Source of the DNA: Erythrobacter sp. HL-111
Lineage (GTDB): Bacteria; Pseudomonadota; Alphaproteobacteria; Sphingomonadales; Sphingomonadaceae
NCBI RefSeq assembly: GCF_900105095.1
Contig: NZ_LT629743.1
Span: 1,488,001-1,552,000, forward strand
Reading direction: 5' to 3'
Length of the DNA stretch: 64,000 bases
Shown here piece after piece: positions 9,847-18,649 of this stretch. A program made the translations under genes and the position numbers. Within the stretch, counting starts at the first letter, position 1, and every line of letters begins with the position of its first letter. Under the pieces are notes generated by a model, which was not told the origin of the DNA, made no database searches, and worked only from the letters and a program-made list of their open reading frames with translations.

Positions 9847-11256
9847 ATGGCGACAAGAGCCGAAATCCGGACCGCGCGCGCGGTCCTGCTCGCCGCGACG
9901 TTCCTTTCCGCCGCGCCGGGTCTGGCGCAGGAGGCGAGCGTCGAGGACCGGCTCGACCGGCTCGAACGGCTGGTGGAAGGGCTGATCGAGCGGCTCGATG
10001 CCGAAGCGGACACGCACGCCGCGCAGGAAAGCGCGATCACCGCCCAGCGCGAGCAGATGCGCGAACAGGGCGCGGCGCTGCTTGCGGCGACGCGGGACCT
10101 CAAGGACCGCCAGACCGAACTCGCGCAGCAGATCGCGGTGCCGAAAGCGCAGGAGGACAAGGGTTTCCGCGTCGGCAAGACCAGGGTCGCCTATGCCGGC
10201 TACGTCAAGGTCGACGCCATGACCCAGCGCACGAGCGGCGGGCAGGTGCCCGCAACCTCGATCCTGCGCGATTTCCTCGTTCCCGGAGCGATCCCCGTCG
10301 GCGGTGAGCCAAGCGGGTTCGACACCAATTTCTCCGCCCGCCAGACCCGGTTCATCTTCAAGACCGCGACCGATGTGGGCGCCGAGCACAAGCTCAATTC
10401 GCATATCGAGCTCGATTTCCTCGTCACCGAAGGCGGCGACGAAAGGGTTTCGAACAGCTTCGTGCCGCGTATCCGGCAGGGCTTCATCACCTATGACAAC
10501 TGGCTGATCGGCCAGGCCTGGTCGACCTTCATGGATGTCGGCGCGCTGCCCGACAGCGTGGATTTCATCGGCGTCACGCCGGGCACGCCGTTCGCCCGGC
10601 AGCCCGTGGTGCGCTGGACCAAGGGCGGACTGGAACTCGCCATCGAGCAGCCCGAAACCGTCGTCACCACCCCCACCGGCGGCCGGATCGAGGCGGGCGA
10701 CGACACGCTCCCCGATTTCGTCGCCAAATATAACTGGACCGGCGACTGGGGCCGGGTCAGCCTCGCCGGGATCGCGCGCACGCTGCGGGTTTCCGACGAC
10801 GATTTCGGCACGGGCAACGACAGCGCGTTGGGTTACGGCGTCGCGCTTTCGGGCAAGCTCGACCTCGGCCGGCGCGACGATTTCCGCTTCAGCGCGTCCT
10901 ATGGCGAAGGCATCGGGCGCTACATCGGGGTCAACATCGTCAATGATGCCGCCATCGACGATGACGGAAACCTCGATCCGATCGCCACCTATGCGGGCTT
11001 TGCCGCGCTGCGCCATGCGTGGGACGACAGGCTGCGAACCAACCTCGGGGGCGCCTATTTCAAGGCGGACAACCCGGTCCGGTTCACCACCGACCAGGTG
11101 AGCGACGAAAGCTGGAATGCCTTCGCCAACCTGATCTGGACGCCGGTCGCGCCGCTCGATTTCGGGGTCGAGCTGATGTATGCCGAACGGATCCTCGAGG
11201 ACGGGCGTTCGGGCAACCTGCAGCGCGTGCAGTTCTCCACCCGCTACAATTTCTGA
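9847..11256 (+). CDS. DcaP-like outer-membrane porin
   Basis: A 469-residue protein with a signal peptide (cleavage near LAQ-EA, about residue 28). A heptad-rich coiled-coil segment covers about residues 32-100, and a beta-barrel of alternating residues runs to a terminal phenylalanine, as in outer-membrane proteins. The layout of coiled coil plus barrel, with motifs such as TRVAYAGYVKVDAM and a short SFGGRQTR-like SARQTRFIF stretch, is that of the DcaP trimeric porin family, which passes small dicarboxylate-like or other anionic solutes. The ATG at 9847 is chosen because GGGGGAG sits 8 bases upstream; another ATG at 9840 is in a different frame. The adjacent acetate genes suggest organic-acid entry, which is inference. 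Confidence 0.85.
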   Translation: MATRAEIRTARAVLLAATFLSAAPGLAQEASVEDRLDRLERLVEGLIERLDAEADTHAAQESAITAQREQMREQGAALLAATRDLKDRQTELAQQIAVPKAQEDKGFRVGKTRVAYAGYVKVDAMTQRTSGGQVPATSILRDFLVPGAIPVGGEPSGFDTNFSARQTRFIFKTATDVGAEHKLNSHIELDFLVTEGGDERVSNSFVPRIRQGFITYDNWLIGQAWSTFMDVGALPDSVDFIGVTPGTPFARQPVVRWTKGGLELAIEQPETVVTTPTGGRIEAGDDTLPDFVAKYNWTGDWGRVSLAGIARTLRVSDDDFGTGNDSALGYGVALSGKLDLGRRDDFRFSASYGEGIGRYIGVNIVNDAAIDDDGNLDPIATYAGFAALRHAWDDRLRTNLGGAYFKADNPVRFTTDQVSDESWNAFANLIWTPVAPLDFGVELMYAERILEDGRSGNLQRVQFSTRYNF

Positions 11257-11277
11257 GACCGTCCCCGCCACGGCGAA

Positions 11278-11311
11278 ACGGCCCCGCCGGCAGGCTCTGC
11301 CGCGGGGCCGT
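11278..11311. terminator. Bidirectional terminator hairpin between porin gene and ompW
   Basis: The left arm at 11278-11293 pairs with the right arm at 11297-11311 over 15 bp, with one bulged C and a 3-base loop. It lies in the 73-base gap between two convergent genes. No T-run follows on either side, so it is weaker than a classical intrinsic terminator. Confidence 0.55.
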
Positions 11312-11329
11312 CTGGCGTGATGTCCGGGA

Positions 11330-12010
11330 TCAGAAGCGGTAGGCGAGGCCTGCGCTCAGCACCCAGGGATCGAGATTGTGCTCGGTCTCGATCGCGAGCG
11401 TTTCCCCGGCGAACCAGCGCGCCGTCGTGCCGATGAAGTAGCGCTTGGCATCGAGCGTCAGGCCGAAGCCCCCGTCGCCCAGCGCCACGTCCACGCCCGC
11501 CTGCAGCGCGACGCCGAATTCGTCCGACAGGTCGGTGTCGGTCACGCCGAGGGGGATCGTCGCCGCGCCGGGCTTGTCCGAAACCCACAGGAAATAGGCG
11601 GGGCCTGCGCCGACATAGGGCTTGATCGTGTCGCCGAGATCGAAGTGCAGCTTGGCCGTCACGGTTGCCGGGATGAGCTGCGCGTCGGAAACCAGTTCGG
11701 CGCCCGGCAGGCCCGCGACCGCATCGACGTCGTGCTGGGTCATGCCCGCGATCGTCTCGATCGAGAAATTGTCGGAGACGAAATATTCGACCGCGATCGT
11801 CGGCACGACATTGTCGTTCGCCTCGGTCTGCGTCGTGGCCGGCAGGTCGACGAGGTCGACATTGACCTGGTCGATCTCGCCATCGGGCAGGACCGCGGTG
11901 CCGAGCAGCTTGAACTGGATGTCGCCCGCGCGGTCGGAACGGTCCTGCGCGGCGGCGGGCGTGGCGGCGAGCGCGAGAGCGGCGCCCGTGATCATCAGGA
12001 GTGTTTTCAT
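11330..12010 (-). CDS. ompW: OmpW family outer-membrane protein
   Basis: A 226-residue protein with a clear signal peptide (cleavage after ATPAAA, about residue 21). An eight-stranded-barrel pattern ends in an aromatic residue (LAYRF). Family stretches include KPYVGAGPAYF and the VALQAGVDVAL segment. OmpW proteins form small barrels with a hydrophobic lateral channel and are often induced by low oxygen or stress. Here the gene is divergent from the FNR-type regulator, and the shared 181-base gap carries two FNR-like boxes, so oxygen control is likely. The usual length is about 200-230 residues, so the gene looks complete. Confidence 0.9.
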   Translation of the reverse strand: MKTLLMITGAALALAATPAAAQDRSDRAGDIQFKLLGTAVLPDGEIDQVNVDLVDLPATTQTEANDNVVPTIAVEYFVSDNFSIETIAGMTQHDVDAVAGLPGAELVSDAQLIPATVTAKLHFDLGDTIKPYVGAGPAYFLWVSDKPGAATIPLGVTDTDLSDEFGVALQAGVDVALGDGGFGLTLDAKRYFIGTTARWFAGETLAIETEHNLDPWVLSAGLAYRF

Positions 12011-12106
12011 TTGTCTTTCCCTGCGTGGCAGCAGTGGCCGCCCTCCGCGGCCCAGGATGCTTGCTGCCCCGTGTCGGCCAATTGGCGGCGGATTCGCGCA
12101 TTCTCA

Positions 12107-12120
12107 TTGATCCCGGTCAA
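12107..12120. promoter_or_regulatory. FNR/FixK-type box 1 between ompW and the regulator gene
   Basis: TTGATCCCGGTCAA matches the TTGAT-N4-ATCAA consensus with one change (GTCAA). Its centre is exactly 33 bases (about three helical turns) from that of box 2, so two dimers would bind on the same face of the DNA. It may serve ompW, the regulator gene, or both. Confidence 0.75.
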
Positions 12121-12139
12121 ATCGGGAGGCCTGCGGGAC

Positions 12140-12153
12140 TTGATCCTAGTCAA
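12140..12153. promoter_or_regulatory. FNR/FixK-type box 2 between ompW and the regulator gene
   Basis: TTGATCCTAGTCAA matches the FNR consensus with one change. It is centred about 45 bases before the ATG of the regulator gene at 12192, a position that suits activation of a promoter starting near 12188, or autoregulation. Confidence 0.75.
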
Positions 12154-12191
12154 AGACATCCGCCCCCCGCCGGGTCACACGAGCGGGCGTT

Positions 12192-12965
12192 ATGGCGACA
12201 CTCGTGCAATCCGCTCACGACCTCAGCATGGCCGCGTTCCGCGACGCCATGCCCGATGGTCGCGGGGGGACGAAGACGGCCGACCGGCTGTGCGAGGTCG
12301 GGGAATACCGCTTCATCGCGAAGGGCGAAGAACTCGCCGCGGATGCGACGGGCGACCGGCTGGTCTTCGTCGCATCGGGCGCGGCCAAGCTCGTCGGGCG
12401 TTCGGCCGCCGCGCGCCCGGCAGGCGATGCGGGCGGCGAATCGGTTCGGTCGCACAACCACGTTCTCGCCTTCCATTTCGCGGGCGACATGGTCTCGGTG
12501 CTCCGCCAGAGTGACGGCGATTTCCGTCTGGTTGCATTGAATGATCTGGAGCTTGTCATCTTTGCATCTGACGATTTCCTCGACATCGCGCAGGACGATC
12601 CGGTCATCCTGCGTTCGGTCCTGTCCCGCTCGCTCCAGGCGCTGCATCGCAGCCGGACGCGGATGATGCAGCTCGGCCATCGCTCCGCGCGTCAGCGGAT
12701 CGCGGATTTCCTCGTTTCGATGGCCGAACGGCTGGGCGGATCAACTTGCGGCAAATGCGAGGTTTCCCTACCGATGAGCAGGCGCGACATAGGCGACAGC
12801 CTGGGCCTCACCATCGAGACGGTGAGCCGCCAGTTCTCCGACCTTCGCGAAGCCGGGCTGGTCGAGACGAGCGGGCGCTCGCTCGTCCGGTTCACCAATC
12901 TCGAAGCACTCGCCGAAGAAGCTGGAACGGGCCAGGGCGCGCGCAATGAAACGTTCAAAAATTGA
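12192..12965 (+). CDS. Crp/FNR family regulator, FixK-like without N-terminal cluster cysteines
   Basis: A 257-residue regulator with an N-terminal cyclic-nucleotide-binding-like barrel (about 25-145), a dimerisation helix (LQALHRSRTRMMQLG) and a helix-turn-helix (about 185-235). The recognition helix ETVSRQ keeps the E..SR pattern that reads TTGAT boxes. The four Fe-S cysteines of FNR are absent: only C34 and the pair C186/C189 (TCGKC) are seen, the pair lying just before the helix-turn-helix. That resembles FixK-type regulators, one of which (Bradyrhizobium FixK2) has a redox-sensitive cysteine in the DNA-binding region. Three matching boxes flank the gene, so autoregulation and control of cbb3, ompW and hemN are likely. 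The stop codon lies inside the ccoN box. Confidence 0.88.
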   Translation: MATLVQSAHDLSMAAFRDAMPDGRGGTKTADRLCEVGEYRFIAKGEELAADATGDRLVFVASGAAKLVGRSAAARPAGDAGGESVRSHNHVLAFHFAGDMVSVLRQSDGDFRLVALNDLELVIFASDDFLDIAQDDPVILRSVLSRSLQALHRSRTRMMQLGHRSARQRIADFLVSMAERLGGSTCGKCEVSLPMSRRDIGDSLGLTIETVSRQFSDLREAGLVETSGRSLVRFTNLEALAEEAGTGQGARNETFKN

Positions 12966-12975
12966 TCCAGATCAA
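12962..12975 (+). promoter_or_regulatory. Perfect FNR/FixK box of the cco operon
   Basis: TTGATCCAGATCAA is a perfect TTGAT-N4-ATCAA palindrome overlapping the stop codon of the regulator gene. A -10-like TAACGC lies at 12998-13003, so the box would be centred at about -41.5 from a start near 13010, the classical class II activation position. GGAAGGGA before the ATG at 13028 is the ribosome binding site. Confidence 0.9.
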
Positions 12976-13027
12976 TTAAGGAAGACACGGGGGCGCGTAA
13001 CGCCGCGCTGACGGAAGGGATCGTAAA

Positions 13028-14722
13028 ATGGAAGCAGTACTCAGCCGGCTCGGTATCTGGGCTCTCGTCCTTCTTGCAGCCATCGCGGCCATCGCCGGGG
13101 CGCAGGATGCAGGTTTCGCCATCCACATGGGAATCGTGGCCGCGGTCGCGCTCGTCCTGATCGTGGTCACCCTCAACAGCTACGACCCGATGGCCAAGGC
13201 GCAGAGCATCTTCAAGATGCCGCCCGGGCCTTCGCGCTATGACGACGACATCGTGCGCTGGGGCGTCATAGCGACCATGTTCTGGGGCCTTGCCGGCCTT
13301 CTCGCGGGCGTGGTGATCGCGGTCCAGCTCGCCTATCCCTGGATCAATTTCGAACCCTGGTTCAATTTCGGCCGGCTGCGCCCGCTGCACACCAGCGCCG
13401 TCATCTTCGCCTTCGGCGGCAATGCGCTGATCGCGACGAGCTTCTACGTCGTCCAGCGCACCTGCCGCACCACGCTGGCCTTCCCCGGCCTCGCGCGGTT
13501 CGTGTTCTGGGGCTATCAGCTGTTCATCGTGCTGGCAGCGACCGGCTATCTCCTCGGCATCACGCAGAGCCGCGAATATGCCGAGCCGGAATGGTATGTC
13601 GACCTGTGGCTGACGATCGTCTGGCTCGCCTATCTCGCGGTCTTCGTCGGCACGATCCTGCGCCGCCACGAACCGCACATCTACGTCGCCAACTGGTTCT
13701 ACCTCGCCTTCATCGTGACGATCGCGATGCTGCACGTGGTCAACAACCTTGCCATGCCCGTGAGCTTCCTCGGTGCGCGCAGCTATTCGGCTTTCGCGGG
13801 GGTCCAGGACGCGCTGACCCAGTGGTGGTACGGCCACAACGCCGTGGGCTTCTTCCTCACCGCGGGCTTCCTCGCGATGATGTACTACTTCGTGCCCAAG
13901 CAGGCGAACCGGCCGGTCTATTCCTACCGCCTGTCGATCATCCACTTCTGGTCGCTGATCTTCCTCTACATCTGGGCGGGTCCGCACCACCTCCATTACA
14001 CCGCATTGCCCGACTGGGCGCAGACGCTCGGCATGGTGTTCTCGATCATGCTGTGGATGCCCAGCTGGGGCGGGATGATCAACGGGCTGATGACCCTGAA
14101 CGGCGCGTGGGACAAGGTCCGCACCGACCCGATCATCCGCATGATGGTCCTCGCGCTCGCCTTCTACGGGATGAGCACCTTCGAAGGCCCGATGCTGTCG
14201 ATCAAGGCGGTGAACTCGCTGTCGCACTACACCGACTGGACCATCGGCCACGTCCATTCCGGCGCGCTGGGGTGGAACGGGATGATCACCTTCGCCTGCG
14301 TCTACTTCCTCGTGCCGCGGCTGTGGCAGAAGGAGCGGATGTACAGCCTGCGGATGATCAACTGGCACTTCTGGCTCGCGACGCTGGGGATCGTGTTCTA
14401 CGCCTCCTCGATGTGGGTCGCCGGGATCACCCAGGGCCTGATGTGGCGCGAATACGGTTCGGACGGGTTCCTGGTGAACAGCTTCGTCGACACCGTCGCG
14501 GCTCTCAACCCGATGTACTGGATGCGCGCCTTCGGCGGTCTCCTCTACCTCTCCGGCGCGATCATCATGGCCTACAACATCTGGATGACCATCGCCGGCT
14601 TCCAGCGCGAGGAAGCGCCGCTGGGCGACACGCCCCACGACGAGGCGGCCGACCGTCCGATCGCAGCCCGGCCCCGGCCGGAGCCGCAGGGCGCCCGCCC
14701 CGAAGCCCAGCCCGCCGAATAA
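13028..14722 (+). CDS. ccoN: cbb3-type cytochrome c oxidase subunit I
   Basis: A 564-residue catalytic subunit of the high-affinity cbb3 oxidase, which reduces oxygen to water in the inner membrane and pumps protons. It has about 14 hydrophobic helices, including an extra pair near the N-terminus (residues 5-45). The conserved histidine stretches are present: [12 protein letters not shown], the [14 protein letters not shown] segment with the copper B/tyrosine region, [14 protein letters not shown], and [12 protein letters not shown] with heme ligands. The C-terminal 40 residues are Pro/Arg/Glu-rich and probably cytosolic. First gene of ccoNOQPGHIS, driven by a perfect FNR-type box. Confidence 0.97.
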   Translation: MEAVLSRLGIWALVLLAAIAAIAGAQDAGFAIHMGIVAAVALVLIVVTLNSYDPMAKAQSIFKMPPGPSRYDDDIVRWGVIATMFWGLAGLLAGVVIAVQLAYPWINFEPWFNFGRLRPLHTSAVIFAFGGNALIATSFYVVQRTCRTTLAFPGLARFVFWGYQLFIVLAATGYLLGITQSREYAEPEWYVDLWLTIVWLAYLAVFVGTILRRHEPHIYVANWFYLAFIVTIAMLHVVNNLAMPVSFLGARSYSAFAGVQDALTQWWYGHNAVGFFLTAGFLAMMYYFVPKQANRPVYSYRLSIIHFWSLIFLYIWAGPHHLHYTALPDWAQTLGMVFSIMLWMPSWGGMINGLMTLNGAWDKVRTDPIIRMMVLALAFYGMSTFEGPMLSIKAVNSLSHYTDWTIGHVHSGALGWNGMITFACVYFLVPRLWQKERMYSLRMINWHFWLATLGIVFYASSMWVAGITQGLMWREYGSDGFLVNSFVDTVAALNPMYWMRAFGGLLYLSGAIIMAYNIWMTIAGFQREEAPLGDTPHDEAADRPIAARPRPEPQGARPEAQPAE

Positions 14723-14743
14723 GCTCTCACCGGGACAGACAAG

Positions 14744-15511
14744 ATGAGCAACGACAAGCCGAAGAAAGAACCCTTCGAGGGCCACAAGAAGCTCGAGAAG
14801 AACATCACCCTGCTCGCCGCCGCGACCTTCGTGACGGTGGCGATCGGGGGGGTGGTCGAGATCGCCCCGCTGTTCTGGATCGACAACACGATCGAGGAAG
14901 TCGAGGGCATGCGCCCCTACACCCCGCTCGAACAGGCCGGGCGCGACATCTACGTGCGCGAAGGCTGCTACCTGTGCCACAGCCAGATGATCCGCCCCTT
15001 CCGGGACGAGGTCGAACGCTACGGCCATTACAGCCTCGCCGCGGAATCGATGTACGACCACCCCTTCCAGTGGGGCTCGAAGCGGACCGGGCCGGACCTC
15101 GCCCGCGTGGGCGGGCGCTATTCGGACGAATGGCACGTCCAGCACCTGATCGACCCGCGCAGCGTGGTGCCCGAAAGCATCATGCCGCCCTATTCCTTCC
15201 TCGCGAAGACCCCGCTCGAGGTGCCGGACGCGTCGGCCACGCTGACCGCGCTGCGCCGGGTGGGCGTGCCCTACACGGACATCGACATCGAGATGGCCGC
15301 AACCGACCTCTTCGCGCAGGCCGATCCCGACCTCGACGCGGGCGACCTCGAGGAACGCTATCCCAAGGCGCAGGTGCGCGATTTCGACGGCAATCCCGAC
15401 GAAGTGACCGAAATGGACGCGCTCGTCGCCTATCTCCAGATGCTCGGCACTCTGGTCGATGTCGACGGCGTCGCCGCGCAGGAGGAACTGGCCGAGGAGA
15501 AGGGCCGGTGA
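14744..15511 (+). CDS. ccoO: cbb3-type cytochrome c oxidase subunit II (monoheme)
   Basis: A 255-residue membrane-anchored monoheme cytochrome c. One N-terminal transmembrane helix (about residues 21-43) is followed by the heme site [10 protein letters not shown] (C75, C78, H79). The periplasmic domain has the [16 protein letters not shown] and SIMPPY motifs, whose methionine is the distal heme ligand in the family. It takes electrons from CcoP and passes them to CcoN. It lies 21 bases after ccoN, and its stop overlaps the ccoQ start (GTGA). Confidence 0.97.
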   Translation: MSNDKPKKEPFEGHKKLEKNITLLAAATFVTVAIGGVVEIAPLFWIDNTIEEVEGMRPYTPLEQAGRDIYVREGCYLCHSQMIRPFRDEVERYGHYSLAAESMYDHPFQWGSKRTGPDLARVGGRYSDEWHVQHLIDPRSVVPESIMPPYSFLAKTPLEVPDASATLTALRRVGVPYTDIDIEMAATDLFAQADPDLDAGDLEERYPKAQVRDFDGNPDEVTEMDALVAYLQMLGTLVDVDGVAAQEELAEEKGR

Positions 15512-15672
15512 GCGTTTACGAAACCCTGCGCCACTTCGCGGACAGCTACGGCCTCGTGGCGATCTTCGCGCTCTATCTCGTGCTGTGCCTGTGGCACTTC
15601 CGGCCCGGCTCGCGCACCCATGTCGACGCGGCCAAGCACTCGATTTTCAAGGACGACCATGATGGCAACTGA
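15508..15672 (+). CDS. ccoQ: cbb3 oxidase small subunit CcoQ
   Basis: A 54-residue protein starting at a GTG that overlaps the ccoO stop by 4 bases. It has a single transmembrane helix (about 16-31, [16 protein letters not shown]) and a short basic tail. CcoQ stabilises the cbb3 complex, mainly the contact with CcoP, in other bacteria. Assigned by position and topology, since the family is poorly conserved. The end overlaps the ccoP start by 14 bases. Confidence 0.9.
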   Translation: MSVYETLRHFADSYGLVAIFALYLVLCLWHFRPGSRTHVDAAKHSIFKDDHDGN

Positions 15673-16642
15673 TCGCACCAATCCGGGTCGGCGCATCGAC
15701 GAGCCGACCGGCACCGAAACCGTCGGCCATGAATGGGACGGCATCGAGGAACTCAACACCCCGCTGCCGCGGTGGTGGCTGTGGACTTTCTACGCGACCT
15801 GCGCCTGGGCGGCGGTCTATGTCGTGCTCTACCCGGCCTGGCCGATGGTGAGCCAGGCCACCGAAGGCGTGCTCGGCTGGTCGAGCCGCGGCGAACTCGC
15901 CAAGGAGATGGGCGCGGTCGAACTCGCCCGGCGCGACACCTTCGAACGCATCGCCGCGACCGATCTCGACAAGCTCGCCGCCTCGCCCGAACTGATGAGC
16001 CAGGCGATCGCCGGGGGCGCGGCCGCGTTCAAGGTCAACTGCGTGCAGTGCCACGGCGCGGGCGCGGCGGGCTACGAGGAATACGGCTATCCCAACCTCA
16101 ACGACGACGACTGGATCTGGGGCGGCACGCTCGAGGAAATCGAGTACACCCTCAACCACGGCATTCGCTGGGAGGGTTCAAACCAGACGCGGCTTGCCTA
16201 TATGCCAGCTTTCGAAGGTATTCTCGACAATGCCCAGATCGACGCCGTGACCAGCCACGTGCTCTCGCTTTCGGGCAAGGCGCAGGGCAACGCGCAGGGC
16301 GCCGAACTGTTCGAGCAGAACTGCTCGGTCTGCCACGGCGCGAACGGCCAGGGCGATCCGCAGCAGGGCGCTCCGGCGCTGAACGATGCGATCTGGCTCT
16401 ATGGCGGCGAGGAGGACGACATCCGTCGTCAGATTCTCGCCCCGCGGCACGGCGTGATGCCGGGCTGGTCGGACAGGCTCGATTCGGTGACGATCAAGAT
16501 GCTGGCGGCCTATGTCCACTCGCGCGGCGGCGGCCAGACGACCGAACCGGTCGAGGACGTGATCGAGGAAACCATGGAGACCTCCGACGAGGTCGCCGAC
16601 GCCGCTGGGGCGAAGAAGGCAGGGAATGATGCCCAACTCTGA
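15659..16642 (+). CDS. ccoP: cbb3-type cytochrome c oxidase subunit III (diheme)
   Basis: A 327-residue diheme cytochrome c that receives electrons from the bc1 complex or soluble cytochromes. A transmembrane helix (about 39-60) follows an acidic WDGIEELNTPLPRWW motif typical of CcoP. The heme sites are CVQCH (C128-H132) and CSVCH (C222-H226). Two start codons are adjacent (15659 and 15662); the first is chosen, overlapping ccoQ. The C-terminal 30 residues are acidic. The end overlaps ccoG by 17 bases, so translation is coupled. Confidence 0.95.
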   Translation: MMATDRTNPGRRIDEPTGTETVGHEWDGIEELNTPLPRWWLWTFYATCAWAAVYVVLYPAWPMVSQATEGVLGWSSRGELAKEMGAVELARRDTFERIAATDLDKLAASPELMSQAIAGGAAAFKVNCVQCHGAGAAGYEEYGYPNLNDDDWIWGGTLEEIEYTLNHGIRWEGSNQTRLAYMPAFEGILDNAQIDAVTSHVLSLSGKAQGNAQGAELFEQNCSVCHGANGQGDPQQGAPALNDAIWLYGGEEDDIRRQILAPRHGVMPGWSDRLDSVTIKMLAAYVHSRGGGQTTEPVEDVIEETMETSDEVADAAGAKKAGNDAQL

Positions 16643-18188
16643 AGAGCTCGAAAAGCCGAAGGCCAAGCCCGAGGGACGGGACTGGGGCGGCGCCCTCGGT
16701 CCCGCCGAGGCCGAGCCTTCGGCGGCGACCCAGCGGCACGCGCCGAGCCAGCCCGCGCCCAAGACCAGCAAGCTCTACGAAAAGCGCAAGTCGGTCCACA
16801 ACAAGCGGATCGACGGCCCCTTCCGCCGGTTCAAGTGGTTCGTCATGCTCGTCACGCTGGCGATCTACTGGGGCACGCCCTGGATCCGCTGGGACCGCGG
16901 ACCCTATGCCCCGGACCAGGCGGTGCTGATCGATCTCGCCAATCGCCGCTTCTACATGTTCGACATCGAGATCTGGCCGCATGAATTCTATTTCGTGGCC
17001 GGAATGCTCATCATGGCCGGGATCGGCCTGTTCCTCGTCACCTCCGCCGTCGGTCGGGCATGGTGCGGCTATACCTGCCCGCAGACCGTCTGGACCGACC
17101 TGTTCCAGCATGTCGACCGCTTCTTCGACGGCGATCGCAACGCCCGGATGCGGCTCGACAAGGCGCCCTGGACCGCGTCTAAGATCGCCCGGCGCCTGTC
17201 CAAATGGTCGGTCTATCTTCTCATCAGCGTGGCGACCGGCGGCGCGTGGATCCTCTATTTCGCCGATGCGCCGACCTTGTTCGTGGACTTCTTCACCGGC
17301 GAGGCGGCCTTCGTCGCCTATGCCACGGTCGGCATCCTCGCGGGCACGACCTTCTGGCTCGGCGGGTTCATGCGCGAACAGGTGTGCATCTACATGTGCC
17401 CGTGGCCGCGCATCCAGACCGCCATGCTCGACGAGAAATCGCTCATCGTCACCTACAAGGACTGGCGCGGCGAGAAGCGCGGCAGCGTCAAGAAGGCGGC
17501 CAAGAACCCGGACGAATACGGCGACTGCATCGACTGCAACATGTGTGTCGCGGTGTGCCCTACGGGCATCGACATCCGCGAAGGCCAGCAGATCGGCTGC
17601 ATCACCTGCGCGCTGTGCATCGACGCCTGCGACCAGGTCATGGCCGAGGTCGGCCGCCCGCGCGGGCTGATCGACTACGCCACGCTCGAGCAATGCGAGA
17701 AAGAGGCCGCGGGCGAACCCGCCCAGCCCGCCTGGAAGGCGCTCGTGCGTCCGCGCATCTTCATCTATTTCGGCGTCTGGGCGGCGATCGGCCTTGCCAT
17801 GCTCTTCGCCCTCGGCACGCGCAGCCACACCGATCTCACCGTCTCGCCCGACCGCAACCCGCCGTTCATGCTGATGAAGGACGGATCGGTCAGGAATTCG
17901 TACACGCTGCGGCTTCGCAACATGGAAGCCCGCCCGCGCGAGATGGAAGTGGCCCTGTCGGGCCTTCCGGCCGGCGCGGTGATGTGGACCGACGCGATCA
18001 ACGCCGACGAGGCCGCGCCCGAGCAGGTCTTCACCGTCCCGGCGAACGAGACCCGGATCGTGCGGGCCTATGTCACCGTGCCCGCGGGACCCGTGCCCGG
18101 GGAATTCGAATTCGTCCTCACCTCGCTCGACGAGCAGGGCGAGAGCGACACGCAGGCGACCACCTTCACCGGGCCGGGAGGCGATTGA
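16626..18188 (+). CDS. ccoG: Cytochrome c oxidase accessory protein, ferredoxin-like Cu(II) reductase
   Basis: A 520-residue membrane protein. In the best studied cases CcoG reduces Cu(II) to Cu(I) during delivery of copper to the cbb3 active site. Features visible are several N-terminal helices, the motifs WCGYTCPQTVW and CIYMCPWPRIQ, and two 4Fe-4S binding segments (CIDCNMCVAVCP and CITCALCIDAC, about residues 302-340). A C-terminal immunoglobulin-like domain (about 395-510) closes the protein. The start has AGGGA upstream and overlaps ccoP. The stop overlaps the ccoH start (TGATG). Confidence 0.95.
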   Translation: MMPNSEELEKPKAKPEGRDWGGALGPAEAEPSAATQRHAPSQPAPKTSKLYEKRKSVHNKRIDGPFRRFKWFVMLVTLAIYWGTPWIRWDRGPYAPDQAVLIDLANRRFYMFDIEIWPHEFYFVAGMLIMAGIGLFLVTSAVGRAWCGYTCPQTVWTDLFQHVDRFFDGDRNARMRLDKAPWTASKIARRLSKWSVYLLISVATGGAWILYFADAPTLFVDFFTGEAAFVAYATVGILAGTTFWLGGFMREQVCIYMCPWPRIQTAMLDEKSLIVTYKDWRGEKRGSVKKAAKNPDEYGDCIDCNMCVAVCPTGIDIREGQQIGCITCALCIDACDQVMAEVGRPRGLIDYATLEQCEKEAAGEPAQPAWKALVRPRIFIYFGVWAAIGLAMLFALGTRSHTDLTVSPDRNPPFMLMKDGSVRNSYTLRLRNMEARPREMEVALSGLPAGAVMWTDAINADEAAPEQVFTVPANETRIVRAYVTVPAGPVPGEFEFVLTSLDEQGESDTQATTFTGPGGD

Positions 18189-18649
18189 TGGCCGACCGGA
18201 CACGCAGGAAGGGCGAATTCACCGGCCGCCACATGGCGCTCGTCCTCGTGATCGGCTTCGGCATCGTCGCCGCGGTCAATTTCTACATGGCGAGCCTTGC
18301 CGTTGGCGGGTTTCACGGCGTCGTGGTGGAGAATTCCTATGTCGCCAGCCAGAAATTCAACACCTGGCTTGCCGAAGCGGAAAAGGCCCGCGCGCTGGGC
18401 TGGGACGTGCGCCCCGGCCGGGTCGAGGACGGCCATGTCCTGATCGAGACCGCCAATGTCCCGGCGGGCGCGCAGGTCGAGGCGGAACTGCGCCGCCCGA
18501 TCGGCGAAAGGCAGTTCGAAAGCCTCGTCTTCGATGCCGGCCGCGACGGGCGCTTCCGCTCGCGCTCCCCGGTCGATGCGGGGCGCTGGACCATGCGCCT
18601 CACGATCACGGCCGGCGACGATGTCTGGGTCGGCGAAAGCGAGATCTAG
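18188..18649 (+). CDS. ccoH: FixH family cbb3 assembly protein
   Basis: A 153-residue inner-membrane protein with an N-terminal helix (about 16-36) after the GEFTGRHMAL motif, which is characteristic of FixH, then a periplasmic beta domain. CcoH is required for cbb3 stability or assembly. The ATG overlaps the ccoG stop by one base, and its stop is followed directly by the ccoI start, with no gap. The sequence VENSYVASQKFN fits the family. Confidence 0.92.
   Translation: MADRTRRKGEFTGRHMALVLVIGFGIVAAVNFYMASLAVGGFHGVVVENSYVASQKFNTWLAEAEKARALGWDVRPGRVEDGHVLIETANVPAGAQVEAELRRPIGERQFESLVFDAGRDGRFRSRSPVDAGRWTMRLTITAGDDVWVGESEI

Noticed and set aside
12192..12965. Assignment of the regulator as a true oxygen-sensing FNR
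   Set aside because: The N-terminal cysteines needed for the 4Fe-4S cluster are missing; FixK-like is the better description.
12692..15145. Antisense frame of 817 codons over ccoN and ccoO
   Set aside because: Same codon-bias artefact; the + strand encodes a complete and well conserved cbb3 operon.
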